A DNA stretch of 64,000 nt from an uncultured Clostridia bacterium (GCA_947383835.1 CANDEV010000005.1:62001-126000), one strand, 5' to 3'; numbered from the stretch's first letter, positions 16,695 through 25,614 are shown. Made by a program: numbers and translations. The notes: generated from the letters alone by a model not told the origin.

Positions 16695-17777
16695 TTAATC
16701 AAAGTATCCTTTTGCCGCAAGAAGTTCAGCCATAAGAACAGCGCCGCCTGCCGCACCTCGGAGAGTGTTGTGTGAAAGGCAAACAAACTTGTAATCATAC
16801 TGTGTGTCCTCACGGAGACGTCCGATAGAAACAGCCATGCCATTTTCAAGCATTCTGTCAAGCTTAGCCTGTGGACGGTTATCCTCCTCAAAATAATTCA
16901 GGAACTGTTTAGGCGCAGAGGGGAGCTCCAACTCCTGTGGTACGCCGCTGAAATTTTTCCATGCTTCAAGCATCTGTTCCTTAGTAGGTTTCTTTTTAAA
17001 TGAAGCGAAAACCGCGGCAGTATGACCGTCTGAAACGGGGACGCGGAGACACTGTGCTGTGATCGAGGGGGAGTCCGCATTAACTATCTTGTCGCCCTCG
17101 ATGTGACCCCATATCTTCAAAGGCTCCTGCTCGGATTTTTCCTCCTCGCCGCCGATAAATGGGATAACATTGTCGAGAATTTCGGGCATTGTGTCAAAGG
17201 TCTTGCCTGCGCCGCTGATAGCCTGATATGTGCAGACGAGAGCTTTTTCAACGCCGAATTCCGCCATGAGAGGGTGCAGTGCGGGAACGTAGCTTTGCAG
17301 CGAACAGTTGGACTTTACCGCAATAAATCCGCGTTTTGTGCCGAGACGTTTTCTCTGCGCCTCAATAATTTCGATATGCTCCGGATTTATTTCGGGCACA
17401 ACCATAGGCACGTCGGGAGTACCTCTGTGCGCCGAGTTGTTGGAGACTACAGGACACTCCGCCTTTGCGTAACGCTCCTCGAGAGCCTTTATTTCGTCCT
17501 TTTTCATATCAACAGCGCAGAAAACAAAGTCCACCATTGAGGCAATTTTGTCAATATCGGCAGTAGCGTCCAAAACTACCATATCCTTGATGTTTGCAGG
17601 GATAGGTGAAGTCATAGCCCATTTTTTGCCAACAGCTTCTTCGTAACGCTTTCCCGCGCTTCTTGGGGAAGCCGCAACAGCCGCAACGTTGAACCAAGGG
17701 TGATTTTCCAGCAGAAGCGAGAACCTCTGACCAACCATACCCGTAGCACCGATAATGCCAACATTAAACTTTTTCAT
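16695..17777 (-). CDS. asd: Aspartate-semialdehyde dehydrogenase
   Basis: A 360-aa enzyme of the longer archaeal/fungal-like Asd class. It has a nucleotide-binding GATGMVGQRF at residues 10-19 and the catalytic Cys158 in KSNCSLQSY, with GAGKTFD and DGHTAAVF later. It reduces aspartyl phosphate for lysine, threonine and methionine synthesis. It is the first gene of the lysine operon, behind a lysine riboswitch. It ends exactly where an R1 element starts. Confidence 0.96.
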   Translation of the reverse strand: MKKFNVGIIGATGMVGQRFSLLLENHPWFNVAAVAASPRSAGKRYEEAVGKKWAMTSPIPANIKDMVVLDATADIDKIASMVDFVFCAVDMKKDEIKALEERYAKAECPVVSNNSAHRGTPDVPMVVPEINPEHIEIIEAQRKRLGTKRGFIAVKSNCSLQSYVPALHPLMAEFGVEKALVCTYQAISGAGKTFDTMPEILDNVIPFIGGEEEKSEQEPLKIWGHIEGDKIVNADSPSITAQCLRVPVSDGHTAAVFASFKKKPTKEQMLEAWKNFSGVPQELELPSAPKQFLNYFEEDNRPQAKLDRMLENGMAVSIGRLREDTQYDYKFVCLSHNTLRGAAGGAVLMAELLAAKGYFD

Positions 17778-17811
17778 AAAAAATTTGCTCCTTTGAATAA
17801 AATTTACATAA

Positions 17812-18064
17812 AAATAAAAAAATCGGTTGAAAACCGACTGATCATGCTGTATAATAGAAATACTGACATTTTATGCCGAACGGCAAGGTCATGTCGATAG
17901 CACTCCATCACACGTGATGACAATTACATACCTATTCGATATGCAATCAGGAAATCATTCGCCAAATGATTTCCTTCGGCAGTATCGCCTTTCCCGCGCC
18001 ATACAGACGACCTCGGCGGTCTTTGGGACGGTACTCATCTTTACTGCGCCTCTATCGGTTGATT
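17812..18064 (-). promoter_or_regulatory. Lysine riboswitch (L-box) and terminator
   Basis: On the minus strand the aptamer runs about 18058-17892. It shows CGATAGAGGCGCAG at the 5' P1 side, a GGGAAAGGCGATACTGCCGAAGG-like core split around 17975-18000, and the closing GGAGTGCTATCGAC. P1 pairs CGATAG with CTATCG. A terminator stem AGTCGGTT-TTCA-AACCGATT and a T-run follow at 17840-17812. High lysine should stop transcription of asd-GNAT-dapA-dapB. Confidence 0.92.
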
Positions 18065-18070
18065 ACTCTT

Positions 18071-18099
18071 ATTATATACAAAACGCCGGGCTTTGTCAA
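18071..18099 (-). promoter_or_regulatory. Promoter of the lysine operon
   Basis: Minus strand: TTGACA (18099-18094), 17 bp and TATAAT (18076-18071). It lies immediately before the riboswitch. Confidence 0.85.
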
Positions 18100-18127
18100 T
18101 AGCTTTTTTACAATTTATAAAATTGCC

Positions 18128-19114
18128 TTAAAAATCGGCAAGATTAAGTTCGGATGCGATAATCCGCGAAGCTTTGTCCGCACCGGCGGAATTAAGGTGA
18201 TCGGCGTCAAAAAAATCTTCCGAAGTCCATATATCTATATTGTTCAAATCGAGAAGCTCTATGCTGACCGGAGAATTTTCAAATATGCCGTAAATAATTT
18301 CCCTATACCGCGGGTCAAGATTATTCAGGTACGCTTTTGAAAAAGGAGGAAAAATGACAATTGGGGTTATGCCGTTTTTCTCCAGATATTCAAACATGCT
18401 GTTGATTATTTGGGTATTTTCGGCAATGGTCTTTTCATATTTGATAAGCTTGTTATGCACTTCAGCACGATGCTTTCCGATTTTCTCACGAATTTCTTCG
18501 GGAATTGTTTTATAGTCTGCTGTTTGGGTATAGCCGCTTATGGATTGTTTATGGTATTTATTATAGTATGTAAGCGTCTGCGGGTTATTCACATCATTTG
18601 AGATAAAACCCCTTAAGGCGAAGCTTTCAATGAAATCGACTGCCAGGCTGAATTCGTCGGGGTTTTCGAAGGCGTCTCTGACGTCTCCCCAAATGTCGCA
18701 GGGATTTTCCCAGTGATGAGGGTCTTTGAAAAGGGTGTATTCAATAGCTCTTCTGGTTTCGGTTTCTTTGGTTTTGCCCGAGGATATATCGTAAGCTATG
18801 CTCCAGTAACCCCATATGCAGAAGCAGCGTTTGATTTTTGACGCTGAATTTTCGACCGCTCTTTTCAAATTCAGAAAATCATAATATACGTCCTGATAGT
18901 CCTTGCAAAATTTCACAAGTCCACCCTTGAAATGCTTTTCAGTGAGCAGACTGTTGCCGTATGACACTCCAACTGCGACGCTGTCGGCAGGGTGCTGCTG
19001 TATCAGCTTGTGCATGGCAGTGAGATAGAAGTATCCGTAACTTTCGTTCATCGTTTTGATGAAAAGATGTTTTATTTTTTCTTCATTTTTCTTAATAAAA
19101 TAATTCGGATTCAT
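18128..19114 (-). CDS. Hypothetical SGNH/GDSL-like protein
   Basis: A 328-aa protein, soluble by inspection. The N-terminal VAVGVSYGNSLL and the C-terminal block DADHLNSAGADKASRII resemble the first and last blocks of SGNH hydrolases, with Asp-x-x-His near the end. The segment ENGITPIVIFPPFSKAYLN also fits that fold, seen in DltD-like and acyltransferase-associated proteins. The central 150 residues are unrecognised. No signal peptide. It stands alone, divergent from queA. The fold is moderately likely; the function is unknown. Confidence 0.7.
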   Translation of the reverse strand: MNPNYFIKKNEEKIKHLFIKTMNESYGYFYLTAMHKLIQQHPADSVAVGVSYGNSLLTEKHFKGGLVKFCKDYQDVYYDFLNLKRAVENSASKIKRCFCIWGYWSIAYDISSGKTKETETRRAIEYTLFKDPHHWENPCDIWGDVRDAFENPDEFSLAVDFIESFALRGFISNDVNNPQTLTYYNKYHKQSISGYTQTADYKTIPEEIREKIGKHRAEVHNKLIKYEKTIAENTQIINSMFEYLEKNGITPIVIFPPFSKAYLNNLDPRYREIIYGIFENSPVSIELLDLNNIDIWTSEDFFDADHLNSAGADKASRIIASELNLADF

Positions 19115-19143
19115 TTAATACCACCTGCATTTTGGAGATTGTA

Positions 19144-19186
19144 ATACTAATTTTGTCAAAGCTAAAGGATTTGACAAAATTAATAT
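19144..19186. repeat. Intergenic hairpin
   Basis: ATACTAATTTTGTCAAA (19144-19160) and TTTGACAAAATTAATAT (19170-19186) form a 17-bp stem with one mismatch and a 9-nt loop. It lies between divergent genes. The ends resemble the ATACTAATT termini of the R3 elements. Confidence 0.55.
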
Positions 19187-19303
19187 AAATAAATTGTATC
19201 ATAAGGTATTACCAAAGTCAATACCTTAAATAATAATTTGACTAAACATCTTTTTTGTGCTATGATTAAATATAATATCAACATTGAAAGGAATTTAATA
19301 ATA

Positions 19304-20329
19304 ATGACAAAATCAGATTTTTACTACGACCTGCCTGAAGAGCTTATCGCTCAAACTCCCATAGAACCGAGAAACCACTCCCGTATGCTTAAAGTAGACA
19401 GGACAACAGGCGCGGTGGAACACAGGCATTTTTACGATCTTTGCAATTACCTCAAAGAGGGGGACTTGCTTGTTATGAACGACTCCCGCGTACTGCCCGC
19501 ACGTCTTTTCGGTATAAAGGACGGCACAGGCGCGGTTGTGGAATTTCTGCTTTTGGAGCAAAAGGGGGACAAGCTTTGGGAGATACTTGTCCGTCCCGGA
19601 AAAAAAGCAAAGCCGGGAGCAAAATTCACTTTCGGCGAGGGACTGCTCCGCGCGGAAATTATTGAGACCATAGAGGGCGGAAACCGTCTTGCAAAATTTG
19701 AGTGTGAGGGGAATTTTTTCGCCGCTCTCGATCAGGTTGGACAAATGCCCCTGCCGCCATATATTACCGAAAAGCTTGAAAACAAGGAGCGTTATCAGAC
19801 GGTGTACTCCCGCGAACTTGGCTCTGCTGCCGCGCCAACGGCAGGGCTGCATTTCACCGAGGAAATGCTTGCGGACTTGAAAAATAGGGGCATAAATCTT
19901 GCCTATGTGACACTCCATGTGGGACTTGGCACGTTCCGTCCCGTCAAGGAGGAAAACGTCCTTGACCACAAAATGCACAGTGAGCATTTTTCTGTCCCAG
20001 AAGAAACTGCGGAGCTGATAAACCGAACCAAAGCGGCCGGGGGACGGGTCATAGCCGTGGGTACGACCTCCTGCCGTACCCTTGAAAGCGTTGCGGCGCG
20101 TTACGGCTGCGTGCGTGAGTGCGAAGGGTACACTGATATTTTCATATATCCCGGCTTTGAATTCAAGGTTCTGGACGGACTTATCACAAATTTCCACCTG
20201 CCCGAAAGCACCCTTATCATGCTTGTGTCGGCGTTTATGGGGTACGAAAATACAATGAACGCCTACAAAAAGGCGGTTGAGGAGCGGTACCGCTTTTTCA
20301 GCTTCGGGGACGCGATGCTGATCATTTGA
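19304..20329 (+). CDS. queA: tRNA ribosyltransferase-isomerase QueA
   Basis: A 341-aa S-adenosylmethionine-dependent enzyme forming epoxyqueuosine on tRNA. Family signatures are DFYYDLPEELIAQTP at the start, NDSRVLPARLFG, APTAGLHFTEE, VTLHVGLGTFRPV and FHLPESTLIMLVSAF. The start at 19304 follows GAAAGGAAT; the upstream extension to 19238 is unlikely. It usually sits next to tgt; here about 3.1 kb of accessory genes and a tRNA lie between. Confidence 0.97.
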   Translation: MTKSDFYYDLPEELIAQTPIEPRNHSRMLKVDRTTGAVEHRHFYDLCNYLKEGDLLVMNDSRVLPARLFGIKDGTGAVVEFLLLEQKGDKLWEILVRPGKKAKPGAKFTFGEGLLRAEIIETIEGGNRLAKFECEGNFFAALDQVGQMPLPPYITEKLENKERYQTVYSRELGSAAAPTAGLHFTEEMLADLKNRGINLAYVTLHVGLGTFRPVKEENVLDHKMHSEHFSVPEETAELINRTKAAGGRVIAVGTTSCRTLESVAARYGCVRECEGYTDIFIYPGFEFKVLDGLITNFHLPESTLIMLVSAFMGYENTMNAYKKAVEERYRFFSFGDAMLII

Positions 20330-20377
20330 CAGTGTACAGTTGATAGTTGACAGTTTTACTTTAAAGGGTTGATTTAT

Positions 20378-20764
20378 GTGATATTTATTTTTATTCCAAG
20401 TATGCCGCTTGTGCTTATATACGGAATTTACGTTATTGTTAAGGGGATCATTTACTATATATCCGCCGAAGAACGGGAAGCGACGGTCGTTTACAGTCAA
20501 GTTTTGAATGGGGATAATTACGGCAGAGCTTATTACAGCTTGACGGTCGATATAGAGGATAACGGCGTGATATTTACTGTACCCGTGGAGGGGCGTCTCC
20601 GTTTAAAGAATATTGAACATGCTCTTAAAAAGGGTGACAAAATCACAGTTTGGTATTTGAAAAATTCAAAAAAATGTGTATGCGACAAAAATAAGTTCAT
20701 AAAAAGCGGGGCGGGATTTATTACGGCTGCTATTTTGATGATTATGTTAATTATCTTTAGTTAA
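20378..20764 (+). CDS. DUF3592-like small membrane protein
   Basis: About 128 aa. Hydrophobic segments lie at both ends (IFIPSMPLVLIYGIYVIV and AAILMIMLIIF) and flank a soluble beta-rich stretch (EREATVVYSQV, YYSLTVDIEDNG, KGDKITVWYLKNSKKC), the pattern of DUF3592 proteins. It has no ATG start: GTG 20378 lies 10 bp after AAAGGG, and TTG 20369 is the alternative. Function unknown. Confidence 0.65.
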   Translation: MIFIFIPSMPLVLIYGIYVIVKGIIYYISAEEREATVVYSQVLNGDNYGRAYYSLTVDIEDNGVIFTVPVEGRLRLKNIEHALKKGDKITVWYLKNSKKCVCDKNKFIKSGAGFITAAILMIMLIIFS

Positions 20765-20799
20765 TTAATTTTGAAATATAATCGGAAAGGATTTTTAAT

Positions 20800-21873
20800 A
20801 TGGAAAATCCAAAAATAAGAAATCAAAAAATAATAAATGCAATTATAGAAAAGGCAAACAAAATATGTCCCGAAAGTCTTGCGATGATAGGAATATGCGG
20901 TTCTTTTGCAACGGGAGATTTCTATGAAAAGTCTGATTTAGACTTGCTTATTCTCATAAATGACGATAATGGCTGGCAGCTCGGCAGTACCTTTATACAG
21001 GACGATTTGGAAGTAGGTCACGATATTTATTGTACGACTTGGGAGGACTTACGGGAAGCCTCCATTTACAACGATCCGAATATTGCCAAGCTTATGGACT
21101 CAAAAATAGTATATTGTTCGGACGAAAAGTATATGAAAGAATTCGAGACGTTGCGAAAAAAAGCGTCGGATATTCTGCAAAAGCCTTTTTCGGCAGAAGA
21201 CTATACAAAGGCAGAAAAAATGCTCAAAGAAGCGGAACATTTTTATATGTCCGCAATGACTGCGGAAAAAATAACTGATATTCGTACTTATGTGGGATAT
21301 GCGCTGTACTACATTGAAAACGCGATTGCAATGATGAATAAAAAGTATTTCCGATATGGTACAAAACGTATTTACGAAGAGCTTGAAGCAATGGAGTACA
21401 AGCCCGCAGGGTTATGTGAAATGATAGAAAGCGTATTGTCCTCAAATTCTTCGGAAGAAATAAAAAATGCATTGACCGTCCTTATAAGTGAAACTGTACG
21501 TGTTTTCCGGTCCGTAAAAGCGGAAATAACCACTCAAAAGAAATCGACAGCAGAGGTTATCGGCGGCACATATGAGGAGATGTTCTCAAACTGGCGGAAT
21601 AAGATGTACGATGCGTCCAAAAGGCAGGACAGACACCTTGCTTTTATGAGTATAACAAATCTGAACGCCATGCTTTCCGAGATAAGCGCCGAAGCGGAAA
21701 TCGGCGCTTACAATGTGTTTGATTTTTACGACCCGAACAATTTGCAAAAAACAGCGCAGGCGTTTGATGATTTCCTGAAAGAGTATTTAAATGAGTACCG
21801 AAAAGCAGGTCTTGAACCAAATCGGTTCGGGGACATAGATTTATTTGTAAAAAATTATTTAGAAAAAACTTGA
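20800..21873 (+). CDS. Nucleotidyltransferase-domain protein
   Basis: A 357-aa protein with an N-terminal Pol-beta-type nucleotidyltransferase domain: GICGSFATGDFYEKSDLDLL provides the GS motif and DxD metal ligands. The C-terminal two thirds are helical. The layout is like aminoglycoside or uncharacterised minimal nucleotidyltransferases. GGAAAGGA precedes the ATG. It is AT-richer than queA and lies in the accessory insert. The substrate is unknown. Confidence 0.8.
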   Translation: MENPKIRNQKIINAIIEKANKICPESLAMIGICGSFATGDFYEKSDLDLLILINDDNGWQLGSTFIQDDLEVGHDIYCTTWEDLREASIYNDPNIAKLMDSKIVYCSDEKYMKEFETLRKKASDILQKPFSAEDYTKAEKMLKEAEHFYMSAMTAEKITDIRTYVGYALYYIENAIAMMNKKYFRYGTKRIYEELEAMEYKPAGLCEMIESVLSSNSSEEIKNALTVLISETVRVFRSVKAEITTQKKSTAEVIGGTYEEMFSNWRNKMYDASKRQDRHLAFMSITNLNAMLSEISAEAEIGAYNVFDFYDPNNLQKTAQAFDDFLKEYLNEYRKAGLEPNRFGDIDLFVKNYLEKT

Positions 21874-21886
21874 AAGGAGTTTTATT

Positions 21887-22261
21887 ATGGAGCTTTATGA
21901 GTTTTTCAAAAGCGTTATCGACATGGACACGTCAGCGGTGGTAATATGCGATCTGTCCCACAAAATTGTCTATATGAATCCTGCGGCAGTAGAAAGGTAC
22001 AAAAAAAGCGGAGGTTACGGACTGGTGGGTAAGTCCCTGCTTAACTGCCATAATAAGGCGAGCAATGAAAAAATAGAGCAGGTTGTGGAGTGGTTCGGAA
22101 AAAGTCCCGACAACAACAGAGTGTACACCTTTTACAATGAAAAAGAGAACAAGGACGTTTACATGATAGCCCTGCGGGACGGAGACGGCGTACTTATCGG
22201 CTACTATGAGAAGCACGAGTACCGAAACCGTGAGACGGCGGAGTTTTACGCCATGGACTGA
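21887..22261 (+). CDS. Single PAS-domain protein
   Basis: A 124-aa protein consisting of one PAS fold: FKSVIDMDTSAVVICDLSHKI, YMNPAAVERYKKSGG, and a C-terminal sheet VYMIALRDGDGVLIGYYEKHEY. It has no output domain and probably works as a small sensor or protein-protein module. AAAGGAG is well placed, 13 bp after the nucleotidyltransferase gene, suggesting one operon. Confidence 0.8.
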   Translation: MELYEFFKSVIDMDTSAVVICDLSHKIVYMNPAAVERYKKSGGYGLVGKSLLNCHNKASNEKIEQVVEWFGKSPDNNRVYTFYNEKENKDVYMIALRDGDGVLIGYYEKHEYRNRETAEFYAMD

Positions 22262-22272
22262 AAGGGGATAGT

Positions 22273-22338
22273 ATGACTTATAATTTTGATTTTAAACCGA
22301 CAAGGCAAGCACGACAAGATTATACCTGCAAAAAATAA
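22273..22338 (+). CDS. Possible 21-aa peptide or gene remnant
   Basis: ATG-TAA frame of 21 codons beginning MTYNFDFKPTRQ, with AAAGGGGAT 4-9 bp upstream. It may be a leftover of a deleted gene. Weak support. Confidence 0.25.
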   Translation: MTYNFDFKPTRQARQDYTCKK

Positions 22339-22394
22339 AATCACATAAATTACAAGTTTAACAAAGCGGGAAATGTTTTTACGATAATATATGA

Positions 22395-22490
22395 TATAAT
22401 AAAGCTATCTCAGGAATGCTATATATAACTTCCAACGAGATAACATTTGCCCAAACGGAGCGTTCGATATTGAATGCTCCGTTTTTATTT
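22395..22490 (+). ncRNA. Possible short orphan transcript with terminator
   Basis: TATAAT at 22395-22400 has no convincing -35. About 50 nt later comes a strong hairpin AACGGAGC(G)TTC / GAATGCTCCGTT (22454-22483) with TTTTTATTTTT. The 361-bp gap 22262-22621 holds nothing else recognisable. A small RNA or a terminator for the preceding operon are both possible; the terminator is the firmer part. Confidence 0.35.
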
Positions 22491-22621
22491 TTACCGAAAA
22501 AATATATCTTGGGGAGCAGTTCATTACGCGGCAGCGTTTTTATTGCATACTGTTGACAACAAATAAAAAGTGTTGTAAAATTAAAGTAAATTATAAACCT
22601 TTATTGAATTGGAGGAAAACC

Positions 22622-23173
22622 ATGCTTTACCATGCTTCTCAAACGCCTGATATTAAAATTCTCGAGCCGCGCATTTCAAACCACGGAAAGCCCCTTGTTT
22701 ATTTTTCGCAGAAGCGAGAGAATACGCTTGTGTACCTTAGCAACGCAATTGAAAAGCATTGCAGAGAAAACGGCTTTGCACATGACGGTGTATACACAAA
22801 ATGGGGTCCGTATGGCTTTAACGGTGACGGTATTTTGGTACTGGACGAATATTATCCAAACGCTTCCCGTGAGACTTACGAGGGTATGTCGGGGTACATA
22901 TATTCCGCGGCTGAAGCTGGCGAGCCTATGGAGGACATACCCTTTGCGTTTATTTCCGAAACGCCTGTGGAAGTGTGCGGCTGTGAGTTTGTCACGGACG
23001 CTTATGAAGCGCTTTTGCAGGCGGCTGAGCAAGGGAAAATAATTATGAACAGCTATGCGGATAACAGTTTCCAAAAGCTGGCATGGATAGAAAAGACCGT
23101 CCGCGAAGAATATGAAGATCCCAAAAGCACGGCAGAATATAAATATTTTTTAAGGTGTAAATTCGGATTATGA
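22622..23173 (+). CDS. Hypothetical protein, 183 aa
   Basis: The start at 22622 follows TTGGAGG. The N-terminus LYHASQTPDIKILEPRISNH is reminiscent of ADP-ribosyltransferase/RNA-phosphotransferase folds, where a His-x-Ser motif begins the domain (tentative). The rest (YFSQKRENTLVYLSNAIEK, GFNGDGILVLDEYYP) is not assigned to a family. Soluble, no signal peptide. It lies just upstream of tRNA-Ala. Confidence 0.6.
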   Translation: MLYHASQTPDIKILEPRISNHGKPLVYFSQKRENTLVYLSNAIEKHCRENGFAHDGVYTKWGPYGFNGDGILVLDEYYPNASRETYEGMSGYIYSAAEAGEPMEDIPFAFISETPVEVCGCEFVTDAYEALLQAAEQGKIIMNSYADNSFQKLAWIEKTVREEYEDPKSTAEYKYFLRCKFGL

Positions 23174-23212
23174 GCTTCAGAGTATATATCGGGGGATTTT
23201 TTTAATTAAAGC

Positions 23213-23241
23213 TTGACAAAAAGGAAATTTTGTGGTATAAT
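23213..23241 (+). promoter_or_regulatory. tRNA-Ala promoter
   Basis: TTGACA (23213-23218), 17 bp and TATAAT (23236-23241), ending 17 bp before the tRNA. Confidence 0.85.
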
Positions 23242-23258
23242 GTCCATATTATATTTGT

Positions 23259-23334
23259 GGGGCATTAGCGCAGTTGGGAGCGCACCACACTGGCAGTGTG
23301 GGGGTCAGGGGTTCAAGTCCCCTATGCTCCACCA
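23259..23334 (+). tRNA. tRNA-Ala (anticodon GGC)
   Basis: A 76-nt cloverleaf. The acceptor GGGGCAT pairs with ATGCTCC. The anticodon stem CCACA/TGTGG closes loop CTGGCAG with anticodon GGC. The T arm is AGGGG-TTCAAGT-CCCCT, and CCA is encoded. Discriminator A. It reads GCC and probably GCU. Confidence 0.95.
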
Positions 23335-23358
23335 AGCGGGGAAAGCCTCCGCAGGCAG

Positions 23359-23393
23359 AAATGCCTCCGTAAGCATTGCGGAGGCATTTTATT
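23359..23393 (+). terminator. tRNA terminator
   Basis: Stem AAATGCCTCCG / CGGAGGCATTT with a 9-nt loop, followed by TATTTT. Confidence 0.8.
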
Positions 23394-23482
23394 TTGCTGT
23401 TTTTGAAAAAATCATACGTCAAATAAATTAGATGAGGTATACTTATACAATTTAACTGTTTATATAGGGAAGGAATTAAAAT

Positions 23483-24613
23483 ATGTACACATTACTTAAA
23501 CAAGAGGGCAGCGCCCGCCGAGGAAAATTCGAGACCGTACACGGTACTTTTCAGACGCCATGTTTTATGAACGTGGGCACAGCCGCCGCTATAAAAGGCG
23601 GAGTGTCCTCAATGGACTTGCGTGAATTAAAGTGTCAGGTGGAGCTTTGCAATACCTATCATCTACACGTCAGACCCTCCGACAGGGTCGTCCGTGAAAT
23701 GGGGGGACTGCACAAATTTATGAACTGGGACAAGCCTATTCTTACCGACAGCGGAGGATTTCAGGTATTTTCACTTGCAAAGCTGCGTAGGATAAAGGAG
23801 GAGGGCGTGTACTTTAACTCCCACGTTGACGGCAGGAAAATTTTTATGGGTCCAGAGGAAAGTATGCAGATACAATCCAATCTCGGTTCTACCATTGCTA
23901 TGGCGTTTGACGAGTGCGTGGAAAACCCCGCGGAGCACGAGTACTCCAAGCGTTCATGCGAAAGGACGGTGCGTTGGCTATACCGCTGCAAAGATGAAAT
24001 TGCAAGGCTCAATGCTTTACACGATACCATAAATAAAAATCAGCTTTTGTTCGGCATAAATCAAGGCTGTACTTATGAGGACCTCCGCGTTTGGCACATG
24101 GAGGAAATCGCCAAGCTTGACCTTGACGGCTATGCTGTGGGGGGACTTGCAGTTGGCGAACCGACAGAGGATATGTACCGTATTTTGGACGTTGTTGCAC
24201 CTGTCATGCCGCAAAATAAAATACGCTATCTTATGGGTGTGGGAACGCCGTCCAACATCATCGAAGCTGTGGTGCGGGGCATAGACCTGTTCGACTGTGT
24301 AATGCCCAGCCGAAACGCGCGTCACGGTACAATCTTTACATGGAGCGGCATTATGCACATCACAAATCAGCGTTATGAGACCGATCCGCTTCCAATTGAT
24401 ACCGAGTGTGACTGTCCCACCTGCCGCAATTTTTCCAGAGCATATATCCGCCACCTTTTCAAGGCGAGGGAACAGCTTGCAGGCAGACTTGCGGTCATGC
24501 ATAACCTTTATTTTTACAATACTCTCATGGAGAAAATACGCGCGGCTCTGGACGAGGGAAAATTTGCGGAATTCCGCTCAAAATATTCGGTATTGTTGGA
24601 GCAGCATATTTAG
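23483..24613 (+). CDS. tgt: tRNA-guanine transglycosylase
   Basis: A 376-aa TIM-barrel enzyme exchanging G34 for preQ1 in GUN-anticodon tRNAs. Motifs are TDSGGFQVFSL (catalytic region), LFGINQGCTY, GGLAVGEP, FDCVMPSRNARHGTIFTW and the zinc site CDCPTCRNFSRAYIRHLF. Length is normal. GGGAAGGAA precedes the ATG. It works in the same pathway as queA but is separated from it here by accessory genes. Confidence 0.97.
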   Translation: MYTLLKQEGSARRGKFETVHGTFQTPCFMNVGTAAAIKGGVSSMDLRELKCQVELCNTYHLHVRPSDRVVREMGGLHKFMNWDKPILTDSGGFQVFSLAKLRRIKEEGVYFNSHVDGRKIFMGPEESMQIQSNLGSTIAMAFDECVENPAEHEYSKRSCERTVRWLYRCKDEIARLNALHDTINKNQLLFGINQGCTYEDLRVWHMEEIAKLDLDGYAVGGLAVGEPTEDMYRILDVVAPVMPQNKIRYLMGVGTPSNIIEAVVRGIDLFDCVMPSRNARHGTIFTWSGIMHITNQRYETDPLPIDTECDCPTCRNFSRAYIRHLFKAREQLAGRLAVMHNLYFYNTLMEKIRAALDEGKFAEFRSKYSVLLEQHI

Positions 24614-24629
24614 TGTAACGGTTGTCAAA

Positions 24630-24802
24630 CCAATGTAGGGCGGGGGCTTAGACAGGCAGCTATACAGAAGTATTGTTACCCATGGGAGTATTTTATCCTT
24701 ACGGGCGATGTATGCCTATAAGGGTAAAGGCTCAGCCTTTGCTCCCGCCTTTCCAACACTATTGGAACAATAGGGCAGGAGCAAGCCCCTGCCCTACATT
24801 GG
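24630..24802. repeat. MITE-like element with 20-bp terminal inverted repeats (R2)
   Basis: CCAATGTAGGGCGGGGGCTT (24630-24649) and AAGCCCCTGCCCTACATTGG (24783-24802) match in 19 of 20 positions as inverted ends. The 173-bp element has internal hairpins (TTCCAA-CACTA-TTGGAA) and no ORF. A remnant of its end recurs at 53025-53050. The rest of the tgt-HAD gap (24803-24964) contains an AT-rich promoter region. Confidence 0.75.
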
Positions 24803-24892
24803 TCACAAAAAATTGCAATTGCAAATGGAAATTTACATTTGTCCCGCAGGCATAATATTTTCAGCAAAAGGCATTCTTTTTGGTTATAGCTA

Positions 24893-24921
24893 TTGAAATT
24901 TAATGCCAATTATGTTATACT
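24893..24921 (+). promoter_or_regulatory. Promoter of the HAD-membrane-GNAT operon
   Basis: TTGAAA (24893-24898), 17 bp and TATACT (24916-24921), about 45 bp before the HAD start. Confidence 0.6.
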
Positions 24922-24964
24922 GATAATTGATACTGCAATTATTACACGTTATTTTGGTGATTTT

Positions 24965-25612
24965 ATGAAAACGATAATTTTCGATTTGGACGGAACACTT
25001 TTAGATACCCTTGCCGATCTTGCAAATTCGGCAAATTATACTATGGAGCAAATGGGATACTCGGTGCATCCGCTTGAAAGCTACAGATATTTTGTGGGGA
25101 ACGGCGTCCCCAAGCTGCTGGAACGCTGTCTCCCAGAGGATAAGCGTACACCCGAAAATATCGAAGCTGCGCGGGCAATTTTTGCGGAACACTATAACAC
25201 ACATTTTGCGGACAAAACACGTCCATATGACGGCGTTTCGGAACTGCTTGAAAAGCTTAAAAGCAGCGGCGTAAAAATGGCTGTTGCGTCCAACAAGTCG
25301 GACGATTTTACAAAATCTTTGGTAAAGCGTTTTTTCGGAGATGTTTTTGACATGGTGCAGGGCGGTAAAGCGGACGTGCCTAAAAAGCCCGCTCCCGATA
25401 TAGTTTACGGGATCATGGAGAAGCTTGGGGCAGTCCCCGAAAATACATATTTCGCGGGGGACTCAAACGTGGATATGTACACCGCCAAAAATGCGGGAAT
25501 TACGGCAATAGGCTGCCTGTGGGGATTTCGTACCAAAGAGGAATTAGTGGAGGGCGGTGCTGATCACCTTGCGGAAAGTCCGTCAGACATATATAGAATT
25601 TTGGAGGACTGA
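24965..25612 (+). CDS. Phosphoglycolate-phosphatase-like HAD hydrolase
   Basis: A 215-aa HAD phosphatase with a small helical cap. Motif I is IFDLDGTLLDT, motif II VASNKS, the conserved Lys PKKPAPD, and motif IV GDSNVDMYTAKNAG. Resembles Gph, which removes phosphate from 2-phosphoglycolate; substrate specificity in this group is broad. Start at 24965: the N-terminus begins directly at the first beta strand; the upstream extension to 24893 covers the promoter. Coupled closely to the next gene. Confidence 0.88.
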   Translation: MKTIIFDLDGTLLDTLADLANSANYTMEQMGYSVHPLESYRYFVGNGVPKLLERCLPEDKRTPENIEAARAIFAEHYNTHFADKTRPYDGVSELLEKLKSSGVKMAVASNKSDDFTKSLVKRFFGDVFDMVQGGKADVPKKPAPDIVYGIMEKLGAVPENTYFAGDSNVDMYTAKNAGITAIGCLWGFRTKEELVEGGADHLAESPSDIYRILED

Positions 25613-25614
25613 CT

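Noticed and set aside
19313..20500. 395-aa ORF antisense to queA
   Set aside because: It lies opposite a complete queA with full family motifs, has no ribosome site and no recognisable domain.
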